Below are positions 12,289 to 25,500 of a stretch of 64,000 nt of DNA, piece by piece. Within the stretch, counting starts at the first letter, position 1, and each line of letters opens with the position of its first letter. This DNA is from Helicoverpa zea. Taxonomy: Eukaryota; Arthropoda; Insecta; Lepidoptera; Noctuidae. The notes under the pieces were generated by a model, which was not told the DNA's origin, ran no database searches, and saw only the letters and a list, made by a program, of their open reading frames with translations. Both the position numbers and the translations under genes were made by a program. Where the stretch lies: the NCBI RefSeq assembly GCF_022581195.2, contig NC_061466.1, forward strand, positions 12,276,001 to 12,340,000. Reading direction: 5' to 3'.

Positions 12289-13527
12289 ATTAACCTATTA
12301 GATTGTCTATACTTATTTCAAACGACACAACTTAAAGGCAGCCGTCGTAAATACGTGGCTTATATGTGTATATCATGTGTAGTGTGACTCTTTGAATCAC
12401 GATATCTCGGGAATGGTAAGATTTAGGAGAAAACTGTTAATGCCATTTTTGTAGAAAATTTTATAATCTACAATTTTGGTCTGATGTATTTTTTTGATAA
12501 AACTTACCGTTTTCGAAAAAAACACAAAAAACCAAAAATTTTGACATTTGACCTCGAATAACTTTTGACGCACACATGGGATCGATGGGGACTTTTAGTA
12601 TTTTATTTAGAATGATCAAATCTAGCTCTCCACCAAAAATCAGCTCTCCGGGAATTTTTGTTATTTCAAATGTCTATTTTGACCGGGCTATTTTATTGAA
12701 GTTTAGAATGTCAAGTAAATTTTGACATTTGTGTTGTTTTTTTTTTTATAAAATTATGACTATTTACGTTTTTAGACATTTTAGAAAATGTTGATTTGTT
12801 CGGCTACTTTTGATGTCGACTAAAATGGACGTCAACAATTCCAAATTCGAAATAGAAGAAGTTAACGCAAAAGATGCCGGTTCATAGTTAAAAAAAGTTT
12901 TTATTTAACGAACCGATTACGTAACCAACTGTTGGTGAAATGGTGAACTTGTTCCTATCTATAAGCCGTTTACACCGTGGTCAAAGCTAATTAGCCAATG
13001 TGGAACTAATGTATGCCGTATTTAATCCAGGTTCAAGCGATAATGACCCTTAATTGGTTACACTGATGAGCTATTTTAGACTGCGTTCAGTATGTGATTT
13101 AATGGCTATTAAGCAAATGTACTAAAATTAGATAATTATTACATTACATCGCACTCGGATTTAGTTGAACTGTTTGGGCTTAGAAAATATCGAAATTTAT
13201 GAAATGTTCGATTTAATAATAATTGACCTGACTATTAAAATGTAATTAATAATCCAAATGAGAGAGGGATACTGTCTGAATGAATTAGAAGTTTGGTATA
13301 AAGATCAGTAGATAGCGTTTAACAACCTCTTCAGATCTTATTCATAACATTTGAATAATAATTCTGCCAAAATCAATAAATCATAAATAGCTGATAATTT
13401 AAACATTAAACAAGTTATACAACTACCAGAATCCAAAAAAAACCGTCCATATTTTACCTGAACTAAGTTTTTATTAAGCTTGGCCTTGCAATGGAATCCT
13501 ATCATCAATGAAAATACATTGTTATTT

Positions 13528-13746
13528 ACTACTAGCTTCCACCCGCGGCTTCGCCCGCGTAGAGTTCGGTTTTATCGCGTTTCCAAGAGAATTCTTCAAA
13601 AGTCCGGGATAAAAACTATCCTATGTTCTTTCTCAAAGTCAACTCTATCTCTGCTTGATTAAATTAAAATCAGTTAAGCGGTTTAGACGTGAAAGCGTAA
13701 CAGACAGACAGACAGTTACTTTCCCGTTTATAATATTAGTAGGGAT
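13528..13746 (+). repeat. Dispersed retro-tail repeat, copy 2
   Basis: It starts actagcttccacccgcggct and ends ttataatattagtagggat, with an acagacagacag stretch before the end. It is close to the copy at 63724-63950. An open frame starting at 13480 runs into it and is not a gene. Confidence 0.8.
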
Positions 13747-15639
13747 GTTGTTGGTTTATTAGCGCCAGTATCTAAACATAATTTTATTTATCCATTTATA
13801 TTTATCATGGCATCAACGTATAAAATACTACCTATACATATACCTACATATAAACAACTTAAAAATGCTATAAGTACGTAAATATAGATAACATTGTATT
13901 GTAAAGATATGCCTAGTTCATCTCTTAACCTACATCAAATACTTATTTCTAACCTTATGTACAATAGTAAAATAAGCAACAACAAATAAGATTAGCATGT
14001 TATCGATACCTAGTATTGCTTTTAATTGGCTTATTGTTTTTCGCTATTTATCATTTGTTTTGGTTTCGGTAAGGTCTTTGCCCAAGAAATAAATAAAAAT
14101 AAATTGGATGATTATAACGATGAATGAACGTAAAAAATGTAGAGCTTAAAATGACCTTGCTGTATCCCACGGTTTTGCCCTGAGAAAAATACCTACTTCT
14201 TGCGCCTTGATTAAGAATGATCTACGGACTTCCTCGACAAATAGGCTGTCTTACACTGAAATTCTATTCTATTCACTGAAGTTCTACTTAGTCTTGAAAT
14301 AAACCAAACCAACATCTAAGGCCTTGCTCACATGGAATTGCACGTTACTCAAAAATCATTTATTCAAACATGGCTGCAAAACACTTTTTGAACGTCAACA
14401 TTTACAAAAGACAGCCATCTATAAGAGACAACGAGAAAGAGTTCACGTTTAGCCGTGTGAACAAGGCCTAAGTATAGATTTTTGAATCAGTGTCCCCAAT
14501 TGGTGGTAATTATTTTATAGCCTTGGTTCTATTAAACGACATTTACAAAGACAGGCCAGTAATGAGATATTTGTCTCACTTGTTATAAATTGTTAGTAAG
14601 TAGTCACTATGAATTGATATTGTAATTAATAAATTGTGCTTCACAGATACCTCTCTGGCTAATTATGTTTCAATAAAAATTAAAAAATACTGGTCACTCA
14701 TTTTAGGCATTGTTATGAAAGTTACAGTTTTACAGTTCAGCATACATGTTTTCTATTCTATTATATATGCTATTCATCGCAGTTTCACCCGTTTCCCGAG
14801 GGAATTACTTTCCGCACCCGAATCAAACTTTGCAGATTTCCTATCAAAGGTTCTATATGTGTCCCTCGCATTGAGATCGATGATGAACATACAGACAGGT
14901 AGACAGAGTTACTTTTCGTAAAGATACTCAAACCTAAAAAAAGACCTAAAAAAACACATTAGGTATAAGTCGTAGGATAGGGCTAGCTTTATTTCTAAAA
15001 CCTACAACCTACAAGAAACTGAAAGCAGTGTAACCTCATTTCTAAAACCTACTTGAATGCAAAGATCCCTCACAAACTACTTATAAGAAAGTGCTTGTAA
15101 CGACTTGACATTTAACAAAGATAGATCACAGGTTTTTTGTGAACATACATAAATCTTCGCTCCTATTATCTTCAGTTGACACCAGATTTCCGCCAAATAA
15201 GTTGGAAGATAAATCGAAAAAATCAAGTCAAGTTAACTTTTGTTGGTAAAATCCACTAAGGACCCAGAAACTGTAAACAAACCCAGGCTTTATGTTATTA
15301 AATAACTAATTTCACAACTATACCTACTTGGATAGTATAGGTACCTATAAATATTTGTCGATAGTTGATTTTAATGTGATTTTATAAATCTAAGATCTAA
15401 ATCGAATTAACGGACAGTTCTTTTAAAAACAAAATCAAAGAAATTCTTGTTAAAAAGGCATATTATAATGTTAATGATTATTTCACAGATAAACGCAGAT
15501 GGCAGCTCTGAAGTGGAACAAAAGTGCTTTATTTTATTTTGTATTTTTCGGTGTTTTAAATTAATAATTGATAAAATTGAATTGTATAATTGTAAAATAA
15601 ATTAATAATAATTAAATTGTATAGACAGCTGTGTTGCTG

Positions 15640-15807
15640 GGAAGTTTGTTCTTCACCGCTTCTTCTTTCCAGCCATAACACTAGGAAGTGGTGAAAGGGG
15701 GGCGTTTTGGGGGTGTTGTCATTCTTGTAAAATCTTGACGTTAAAAAGTGCTAATCGTATTAGCCTATTTTAATAAATGATTTTGACTTTGACTTTTGAC
15801 TTTGAAA
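15640..15807 (+). repeat. LINE 3' end with TTTGACTTTGAC tail
   Basis: The sequence has an aggaagtggtgaaaggggggcgtttt block, then aaaagtgctaatcgtattagcc, and ends in repeated tttgac units. A similar block lies at 25612-25750 and a decayed one at about 21360-21430. Tandem short-unit tails are typical of non-LTR elements of the CR1/jockey group in moths. Confidence 0.6.
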
Positions 15808-18199
15808 TGAGAATTATGAGTACAAAACCTGAATTCAACTCGTAAATTATTATTATTAGTTATATTTATACATTTTTTTACAAAACAAAAAACAATCAAA
15901 CCTCTTTGAATATAAATCGCTGCTCAGAAAAAAAAAGTTTCCCTGTTGTTTGCCTTTTTTTATAGCTACTCAAATTGCCTTCTGCCCACGCCTGACCAGT
16001 TTCACTAAGATATAATTTTGATGATTATATCATACATATCTATATCTATGCCAACAATATATTTCATGCTTATATGAGGACAATATGATAATATGGGTAT
16101 CCTGCTGTTATTGTCTCCGTAACGGCTTGTTGGGAAAAATATCCTTACTAATATTAGGTATACCTAAATAGGAAAGTAGCTCTATTTGTCTGTCTGTATG
16201 ATGTAGGTATGTCTGTGTCTGTGTGCCGCGTTTTCACGCCAAAATGCTGAACTGATTTATTTGGTTCACATATAATTTATGAGCCTGGTAAAGTAGGTAC
16301 ATACCTATGCTACTTTTTTCCGGTTGCGAGAAATGATTTGTTCCTTTGGTACGCGTGGACGATGGACAACAGCTAGAGATGCGATTGAAAAATTACACAG
16401 AAGAATTAGCATTTAAACTGCCATTTTCTCCTACAATTAGGCCCACGTACAATAAATCTCAAAAGTTTGTAGTCACCAAAGACTGTATTTATTTTTAGGC
16501 CCGATTTTGCTGCTGTTTTGTTGCCAGCTCATTGTTTTTGAAAACTTTCCGTTTCCCATTATTATTTAGACCGAAAATCAATCTCGATGTCCAGATAAGC
16601 GAGAACAATAATGAATTTCGTTTTGCCAACAATTTTATGTAAAATTCCGCATGAAAAATTTCATTCATTTCAGTCATTTTCAATTAATCACTCATATCAC
16701 AAATAGAGGTAGCTAATTTAGATGCCAAGCGGGATGATGGAAATGTCAATAGCCAATTAGTGCATTTTCTGAATTGTTTTGTATCGTCATATTTTACAAA
16801 ACCAATATAATCAATTCTATATCTATGCATCTATATATAAGCATTGGATATAGAAGACATCTTTGAGAAGTTTTCAGGCAACTTTTTAAGCCATTTTTCT
16901 CCCTGGAGTCTAAGGCAAAACCGCGGGAAACTGCTAGGGAACTCTATTTCGTTTATTATATTGTTTATGGTCACGCAGTGTCTTCGAGAGGATATCATTC
17001 GCTAAAAGATTCAACCTTCGTGGCGTGATCTTCAATTACGATTCCGAGACATGTCTTGTGGGTTGATAAGTAGCTACTAGCTTCCGTCCAAGGTCTAACG
17101 CATGTTAGATATATACAATTGCCGGCATAATAACCTGTCTATATTTCGGCTTTATTTTACCACAAGATTAACCCCATTTATACAGAATTGTAACATTTAC
17201 CAAAGATTGTTGGATAACCCACGCATTAGGTACAATAATAAATATTGCCCTTTATTGTTATCCATAGAATATGATCGCGTTTCCATTTTTGTTTTATTTA
17301 CAAACTGTCTAGGTACGTATTTAATCGTAGGTTAATAAATTAACATAAATAACATTTCAGTCAAAAGAGCACATTCCAAGAGTACGTTCATAAATAAATT
17401 GACGAGCTATTTACTACTTTGTCTATGACGTAATCTTCAAATTTGGAATGGTTTAAAAATAGAATACTTATATGGTAACCAGCATTTTATATTTTATACT
17501 TATTAGCGGTGGCGTCCAACGACAAGCAGTGAAAACATTATTTTATCTGTTACAAATACTAAAAATTGAAAATAAATAGTAGGCAAGTAAGTAAATAATA
17601 TTTCTAACCAAATAATGTTGATATAGTAGAATTTTAAACTGTTTGATTAAACGAAGGTCAGAACACTTATTTACATTGCAAGTTCAAATAAAAATAATAT
17701 CAAGTATAACGTTCCAGTGAAACTAAATTTCGAACTCGTAAGATATTTTGCACATCACTGAACACAAGTGTATTACTCCAGAAAATTGCTTTTAAATCCA
17801 AAACGGCAATATTGTATTTATTTTTGCATAAAAATTGAATTCAAAATCACTTAGCTCGTCAGAATTTGCATTTTATTAAATTACGAAAACCGAAAATCCG
17901 AATATTCAATCACTGAAAATTGAACCTGAACTAATCTAGATTGCCCTTACTCTGGTTTAGGTCAAACTAAAAACCGGTTTTTAACATTGTAAAGACTATA
18001 TTTTAACATGAATGAATATCAAATAACAATGCTACTAGATCCAGCCCTTTATTAACGATAAGCCATTCACAAAAACCAGTGTTCATGAAATTAAATTTAA
18101 TTCACCAAACCTCGTTATCTCTCGCAAGAATTAAATTACACCATTTAAAATTATTGTGGAATCCTATAATGATTTAAATAAACAAAAACACCCACTTAC

Positions 18200-18329
18200 T
18201 TTCAAGATAATTTGAGAGTTCGGTCAATGAGTAAAATTGAATTTCGCACTAACTACACTTGAAACTATATTCGAATAGTTGAAACTGTGATACCGAACGT
18301 GCGCAAGAGTGCGTGAACGCTTCTCGACT
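18200..18329 (-). other. Inferred noncoding first exon of the CYP4 gene
   Basis: On the minus strand this 130 nt segment starts at a TCAGT initiator (A at 18329), contains no ATG, and ends in a strong donor (aaa|gtaagt, donor at 18199). The next compatible acceptor upstream of a coding start on this strand is the P450 one at 8867. The link to the P450 is inference; transcript data would settle it. Confidence 0.45.
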
Positions 18330-18362
18330 GACTTGAGACGGGACAGATAATACTAATATATA
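18325..18362 (-). promoter_or_regulatory. TATA box plus initiator, probable CYP4 promoter
   Basis: On the minus strand a TATATA sequence (18362-18357) stands about 33 bases before the A of a TCAGT initiator (18329). TCAGT is the usual arthropod initiator and the spacing fits a TATA promoter. Confidence 0.45.
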
Positions 18363-19537
18363 GAACCGTAGTGCTTCTGTCTTTCTATCCCTTTACCTGC
18401 TTGTTTGTTATTCTGATGTAAATAACACGAATATTGCAAAAACAATGACTACACAGTTTTTAATTTAATTATTTGTCCTTTTATATTGCGGTACTCATTA
18501 TATAAAAACCTATTTGCGGAAACTCGGACATAAAGATTTTGTATCCTGCGAAGATCGGAGCTTGGTTTTGTCAGTATTTTGAACTTAAAGAGGGTAAAAT
18601 AAAAAAAAAATGTTATAAGATTACTATAGGTATCACTTTTTCTTTATCGAAGAAAAAGTCATGAGAAACGTAGGGTGTAAAAATAACAAAATTACTACAA
18701 AAACGTACTCCTAAAAAAACAAATTTAAAAAAACTGCCCACACAGTTGAAGACCTAGCCAAATACGAAACTACCATAATAAGCTGACAGACATACAAAAA
18801 CTGCGGTCATTGTATACCTACGCAATATTACTTTTAATGACTTCTTGCATTATTCTGTCTAAGAAAGCTAACCATTTTGATTGTTTTGTCTTTGAAATCT
18901 AAGCGGTTTGAATGCTAGTAAAAATGAGGATGCTTTTAAGTTAAGATGGACACTGTCGAAGTAGTTTTGAAAATATCAAATTGTTTTCTTTGATGAAAAA
19001 TCGTTTTTAAAACTCCTTTTAATAAACAAACGAAGTATTTAACCATACAGATTTGGTCTCAAAGAGCGCATGAAGCGCGTAAACTGTGAAGGCCAAACAC
19101 ATTGGGCCAACGCGACCGTATGACTCATACACACTAGATAACAAAACAATAACAGACATTTTACGGTCATTAGGACACCTATTTTTCAATTTAAATCGTA
19201 ACGAATTTGGTCTTTGAGCACAAGAGAATATCACACTAGCAAACTCTAGAGTAGGCTACCATATTGGGCTGTTTTGAAGATTTGTCCAGCCAACCTGAGT
19301 CACATATTGTTAACTGTAACGATATCCAAATATTACCAGCGGTATTGGCACAATAAAGTGCTTCTCTTTATTTTATACACCGCACTTTTAAAAGGAAACT
19401 TTCTCAAAATCAAAGGTACAGAGTTCACAAAAACTAAACCTGGGTAGCATTCACGCCACGTCTCGTGTATATTACCTACCTAATGCTCCCTCAACTTTAA
19501 TCTCCACAAGTAATAAAAACAGGAACAATTCATAAAG
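18363..19537. other. Intergenic region between CYP4 promoter and CFAP141-like gene
   Basis: About 1.2 kb of AT-rich sequence with no supported gene. The minus-strand open frame at 19019-19234 has no recognisable domain. Confidence 0.6.
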
Positions 19538-19543
19538 TTTATT
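19538..19543 (-). terminator. Poly(A) signal AATAAA of the CFAP141-like gene
   Basis: AATAAA on the minus strand lies 24 bases past the stop codon, giving a very short 3' UTR and supporting the last exon. Confidence 0.6.
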
Positions 19544-19567
19544 CCGTACTTCAAGTTACAACTTTGT

Positions 19568-22500
19568 TCAGGGATCCGGCGGAGAGTAGGCAAGGCCTAT
19601 GTTTCTCAGTTCACAATCTTCCTGCATGAAATCCTTTAGCAGAAGTTTCTTCAGGGCCGTGCGACGCACCTAGGCAAGATTATTACTTAGTATGGTTATA
19701 TGGTAATTTAATATTACGGCCGGTTCACACATGTCTCCGTTTTACTGTTCCGTTTTATCGTGTACGTTTTTTTTTCGTCGATGGCGTATGTAGTTGTATG
19801 AGTGACTTCACACATGGCACAGTATTCTGTATACAACTACATACGCCATCGACGAAAAAAAAACGTACACGATAAAACGGGACAGTAAAACGGAGACATG
19901 TGTGAACCGGCCGTTAGGTTGGAGAGGATAGGCAGGTGTTGCTGTAGGGGAAATTAAAGGGACAAATTGTTACAAATTAGCCTGTAATCAAATCGCACAT
20001 GGGGACAATTTATAGCCACAAGTGTGGCTTAATCCTACTACAATGTATGTGGGTATGTTTGTTACTCTTTCACTACGGGGTGGGTTTCGATGAAACTTGG
20101 CAGTTACCTATATTTCAGGAACGAATATTATACTATTTTTTTTTCTATTATTTATTCTTGTCTGTGTTTTTATGTGTACAAAAACTATAAAATAAATACT
20201 ATGGCTATGTTTTATCGGCGTGTGGTAAGTAGGTACATAATTGTCTGGTGACTTGGGTGAAACCGCGGGCGGAAGGTTAATACATTTCCCTTGGTTTTCA
20301 GAATCATCCACAAAATTAACATCCATAAAAATTTCCATGCTGCTAATGCAATCTTTATAAAGTATTTTTGTAGTAAGTGATTTTTACCTAGATCCTCTTA
20401 TACCAACGCTTTATGAACTGTATAAATACAGCACACCCTAGTGGAAAATAAGTAAAAACAAAATTTTATACATGACGAGCTCTCACCGCGTTCCCGCTTC
20501 GTCATAACTGAATTACTTAACAGGCTCGATATAGCTTAACACTATAACACGTCTAGGAGTTTATGCTTTCAGATTTTAAACAAGAAAAACAAATGAAGAT
20601 CTTTTGAATAACTTAAGGGTCACGTGCACGCTGTACGGCTGTGGAATAAGTTGCCGCCTGAGGTGAGGAGCTGCCAGACTGTTGCTGTGTTTAAACGCAA
20701 GTTGAAAGAACACTATCTTTCCTCTCTGTCATAGATGTATATAGTATTTATTTTATATTTATATATATATATATGTATTTAAGTAGTTTATGTTAGTGAT
20801 TATATATTGGTTATATCTTCTTTCTTTTTACACTGTCTATCTGTACCTATCTCTTCTATTTCTAACTCTCCCATAACGGGCCTGCTGGAAGAAATTTCAT
20901 TAGAGATAAGCTGTGCCCTTGTACAATTTTTTCCTATTATTTATTATTGTTTGTGTTCTATGTGTACAAAAGTGTTAAATAAAAAAAAATAAGGGTTGGT
21001 TCCACCATTTAGCTTTAACGATAACCAAACCATAACCAGCCTTCTCGGCGATATGATCAATGGCTGAAAAGACGGTTGGTTATGGTTTGCTAATCGTTAT
21101 AATCAAATACTAGATATATATACAACCTACTTGGTGATGGTATATCATGTACTTTTCAATAAAAATAAATTATACTAACGAAAATAATTATTATATTTTT
21201 ATATTATATAATATAATAAATATATTATCGAAAATAATTGTTATATTTACCTAACGGACTTTACCACGCCATTACCTACGTTTACTTAATCCACTTGAGT
21301 GACACGTTAAAAATATGTCACGTCATTTCTCTTTAATAAAAGGTAAGTACCTATGTAAACACTAGGAAGTCGGGAATTGTGGGGGTTTCGGGTTGTTGGT
21401 TCAAAAAGTGCTGAATAATATTTGATTTGCTAATAACGATAGGAAATTGCAAGTCAAAAATGCGATCCTATCGATTATCAATTTTTACTCTGGAAAGTTT
21501 TTTCGAAAATTTCCTTTGAAGAGAACGACAAGAGAAAGCTTCTAAAGTTCTAATTAGAATTAGGTACGGATAAAATATTGCCTATCTTACTCGGGGATAG
21601 TTTAGCTTCAAAACAGTAACAGATTTCTTCAAATCACTTCAGTAATTTTGGGAGCGCTTTCTTCTTTATTCTATTAGTATAAACTTTTACTAATATAATT
21701 TACCTGAATTTACGTAGAACTTATTTATAGTCTCTGGCTGAATTTTGTACTAAAATCTTGCTACAGGTCGGGTTGTTTTGTTCGTTTGTTGCCCGTGGTA
21801 CTACCGATAGTAGTATCAGTAGTACCACGGGCAATTTTTTCTTCCCGTAGTACTACCAAGCGGTCTGGTAGTACCACGGGCAAGAAAAAACTACCCGTGG
21901 TACTACTGTCAATATTATAGGTTTTTTTCAACTCTTTTGTTGTCACAGTTGATGTTGTCATCCTAGAAAGACAATTGAAATATATTTTTTTTTGAATGTG
22001 GATATATTTTGGTATTATTTCGTAAATAGATCTGGGGCCCGATTCTCCTAATTTTACTTAAGCGACCTTCGATTGACGTTCGACTCGATTCGACTGAGAT
22101 CCAATCCCGACTCGATTACGATTGAAGCGTATGTGGCATTCCGCTATTTTTTCTTTGAAATAAGCCTTTTTATCCTTTTCTGTCATTCAATAATGAATCA
22201 TTTTGTCTGCAAATGATTTACGATTGCAAAATGATTGTACAGCAAACTACCGTATAGACCAAAATCATCAAAATAGCAGACCAATCGCACACCAATCAAA
22301 TGTCAATCGAATACGATTGGTCTTTTATTAGTAGCAGAATGCCCGATATGGTTAAAACTGCTATTACGATCATATTGCGATTCGATTTCTATTCGATTTT
22401 GACATTATTAACTTAGGAGAATCGGGGCCCTGGTAGTTGTGAAATTTTTCATTGCTCAAAATTTACAAGAGTCAAAAACACTTAGTTTTTTTTAGGGTAG

Positions 22501-25500
22501 GGGGTTTTAGGGTAAAACGGGTTACCCTTTGGGTACGGAACCCTAAAAACACCTGAGAAGCCAGGTCAAGGGAAATAAAGTTGTTTCCCCCTTTTTCATT
22601 ATTCACCTACTTACCAGCTGTTGGTCCCTAAAGTACTAATCTTTAATGAAATTCTTGGCCAAACAGTACTTCTTCAAGCAAGTTTTAGGCCTTCTCATAC
22701 AATTTGTTGGCCCAGGTTAATTCTTGATGAAAATCGGGGTATAGCACCGGCGTCAGCCCTGATTGACAGAAAAGCTGAGGAAAACGGGCTTGGATGTTTA
22801 TTAATTCTGATTAAATTACTGAACGAATAAACTTTGAGTTCGTTTAGTGTTACCGGTCCATTAAGTCTAGGCAGACTTAAATATACCTAGAAAATAAATT
22901 GTTTTAGAAAATGTATGAACTTCCCCTGCCCTAGAGGATAAAAGGTAGCCTCGATAAATAGGCAATCCCATTTTTTTTCAAATCGATTCAAGAGACAACC
23001 CCGCTAAGCGTTCAAATAAATAAACCTTTCAGCTTTATAATTAAAAAAAAAAATTAATACATAAGTGCCTAATAGTAGTAGGTAGTTTTAATTAGAGCTC
23101 AAGGCAATTAATTCATACGAATTTTTAATTGTACATCATTAAATCTAACCTCTATAGGGCAGAATGTAGTCAGTTTCGTTATGCTCGTGTAAGTAAGCAA
23201 AACAAGTTTATTTTTATTAATAAATTACTAATTGCATGTAGGACACAACCTGAACACAACATCATACCTACTTCTTGATCTTTGTAGTTTTTCTTTTAAT
23301 TTTATACCTTCCTTCTTGTATTATAAGGATGAATAGTTTGTTTACTTGAACGTTCTAATCTTAGTCCGAACTAATGGCCTGATATGAAATAAATATGTCA
23401 GCGTAAGATAGCCCATTTATTGAGGAAGCTTAAGGTTACTATTTATCCGACTCACGCTTAACAAGGGTTACTCCGACTCTCCCCAGGAAGTCCATGAGGA
23501 TTTCCCCCCGAAACAAAAAAGGAGTGTCATTATAAAAGTAAACGTAGTACATAATATGGGGTGTGATTTTCTCAACTCTTCAAATCATGACCATTTACCG
23601 ATATAAAAGAAATAAACCCCAGTCTACCAAATAGAGGGACCTCAAAAAATCACTTCCAAAGTAATAGACATTAATTTACTTAAGTAAGGTTGACTTACTT
23701 AAGTGAAAGCGATACCTAAGGGATAGGTAAAACCTTGGGCTACCCTAGCACTTAGGTAAATCGAGTGTGATCATGTTACTCACTGAAATATAGTTTGTTT
23801 TAATTAATGAGTTTATTTTAGTCAGGAGTCATCTGGAACATAGTGCGGTCATATGGGCCCCACATGAAGCGAAGTACGCGGTAATGTTGGAGCGCGTTCA
23901 AAATAAGTTTACTCGCCACCTGTACAAGAAACTATATGGGGTATATCCGTTGTCCTGGGCATGTTTGGTTATAATCAACTGCGTGTCCGACGAGAGTTTG
24001 CACTGGTTGCCTACTTGGTGAAGGTGCTTCGCGGATTGGACCCGGCAGTGCTGCAGCGCTAGAGCCTGTATGTGCCGGACCGCTACGTATGGCGGCGGCG
24101 AAGCCCGCCTCTACTACTGGTACCTACAGCGAGAACCAACTTACTCGCCAAAGCACCCATAACCAGAGCCATCCGTAACATAAACGATCTACATAGCAGC
24201 ATTGATGTTTTTACATGTTGTTTTGGTGAATTCGCAAAGGAATTATTATTTATTTTATGTTACAAACACAATACCTATAAGTTTTTAGTTCTTAGCTGTC
24301 GTATTAGGATAAGAGATCCTGTAAAGATAGTTTAAGGTGTTTTTAAATAAATAAATAAATAAAATAAATAAATTTTGCAGCTGAAATATTCTTCTCCAGA
24401 TTCTGTTTGCCTAATATTTTTTTGCTCTATTGCATATTTCGACGGCTCCTAAGTATACTGAGTCAACTAACAAATTTTGCGAATTGCACTTTTTTGTGTG
24501 TTATTGTTATTTGTGTTAATACACAAAAAAGTGCAATTCGCAAAATTTGTTAGTAGACTCAGTAGGTATACTTAGGAGCCGTCGATTTATGGATTGCGAA
24601 ATAGTAGGTGGATTTTCATCAAATCGTGATCAGGATGTCAGTTCAGGTGCTGCGAGGCGTAAAAACAGACTCATCGATTTTAGTCTTTTGATCAATAACA
24701 ATTGAACACTCTTTAAAGACTTTATTACGTTTGATTGATTTGCCCAAATCGAATCGTTTGAACGATCCAAACGGACGTCTCCCGACCGACGTGATTCATA
24801 GTTAATTCTTTATGTAGGTACCTACTGCTTAAAACTTTTTTCGGTACTGTTTACATGGGTATATCACTAAGGTCATAATTTTCAAACAAAAACCACAGTT
24901 TCATATACGACCTTCATAATACCATTGCTGGATTAATTTTACACGATAAAAAACCGCCATTATGTTCATATTACATAATTTTCATAATAACATCTAATTT
25001 GAAACATTGTAATGGCTTGCAACAATTAGTAACAATGTAGCTACAACTAATTATAAATATTACAAGTTAAATAGAAGGCATTTGGCAAATCTACAGATTT
25101 TCAAACATAAACGCTATTATCTTGACACGTAAAAATTCTATGGAAATGAGACCTCCTATCCATTAATCACAAGGAAATGTTATTTTTAAATCGATTGATT
25201 GATTTCTATTTATATTTCTAGAAATCTTATTCAATAATTTCTTAATCTGTGTTAAAGTTAAACTCTTCCAATGGTACATAAATAAGTACATAATAATTTA
25301 ATCGATTAACAAGATATAAATGATTCAATTAATTCTCACCATCGACAAATAAAACCAGCTGTTAATTACATAATAGACGCTCGTTTAAGCAGAGATAAAG
25401 CCGGTCCTACACTACAGTATACGTACCTACACACTCATTCATGTCACGGTCTCGACATTGAGGAGCAACCAGCAACCAGTGTATGAGAGCTTATTACCTA

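Larger units (their letters stand above)
9992..12688. mobile_element. Mariner-type foldback element with about 690 bp inverted arms
   Basis: The outer ends are inverted copies (gcccggtcaaaatagacat / atgtctattttgaccgggc) flanked on both sides by TA, the mariner target duplication. Arms run 9992-10684 and 12007-12688. Both arms encode, pointing outward, fragments of a mariner transposase: an N-terminal helix-turn-helix part (DNIEAMRQLIVADQHVTYRD) directly followed by the C-terminal part (GKRFSTPEKVV... then FFEKQ), so the catalytic middle is deleted. Both share an identical in-frame stop after NWV. The left copy extends further into the spacer (an FKSG...DKPR segment at about 10690-10760). The spacer also holds two SINEs. 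It is a dead, inverted-duplicated relic. Confidence 0.85.
8867..18199 (-). other. Inferred 9.3 kb 5' intron of the CYP4 gene
   Basis: A good acceptor (ttcgttcccag) ends at 8867, 18 bases upstream of the P450 start codon, so an untranslated upstream exon must exist. The best candidate ends at 18200. The intervening DNA contains a retro-tail repeat (9349-9562), the mariner foldback with two SINEs (9990-12690), another retro-tail repeat (13528-13746), a decayed one (about 14770-14935), a LINE 3' end (15640-15807), and a minus-oriented retro-tail piece near 16140-16375. Stretches 12691-13527 and 16380-18199 show only AT-rich unique sequence. Confidence 0.45.

Noticed and set aside
21761..21961. 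66-codon minus-strand frame over the hairpin cluster
   Set aside because: Threonine-rich product arises from the repeated motif; no other coding evidence.
22490..22550. Telomere-like ttaggg words
   Set aside because: Only a few scattered units, adjoining gggtacggaaccctaaa, a known style of moth dispersed repeat; not a telomeric array (insect arrays are mostly TTAGG).
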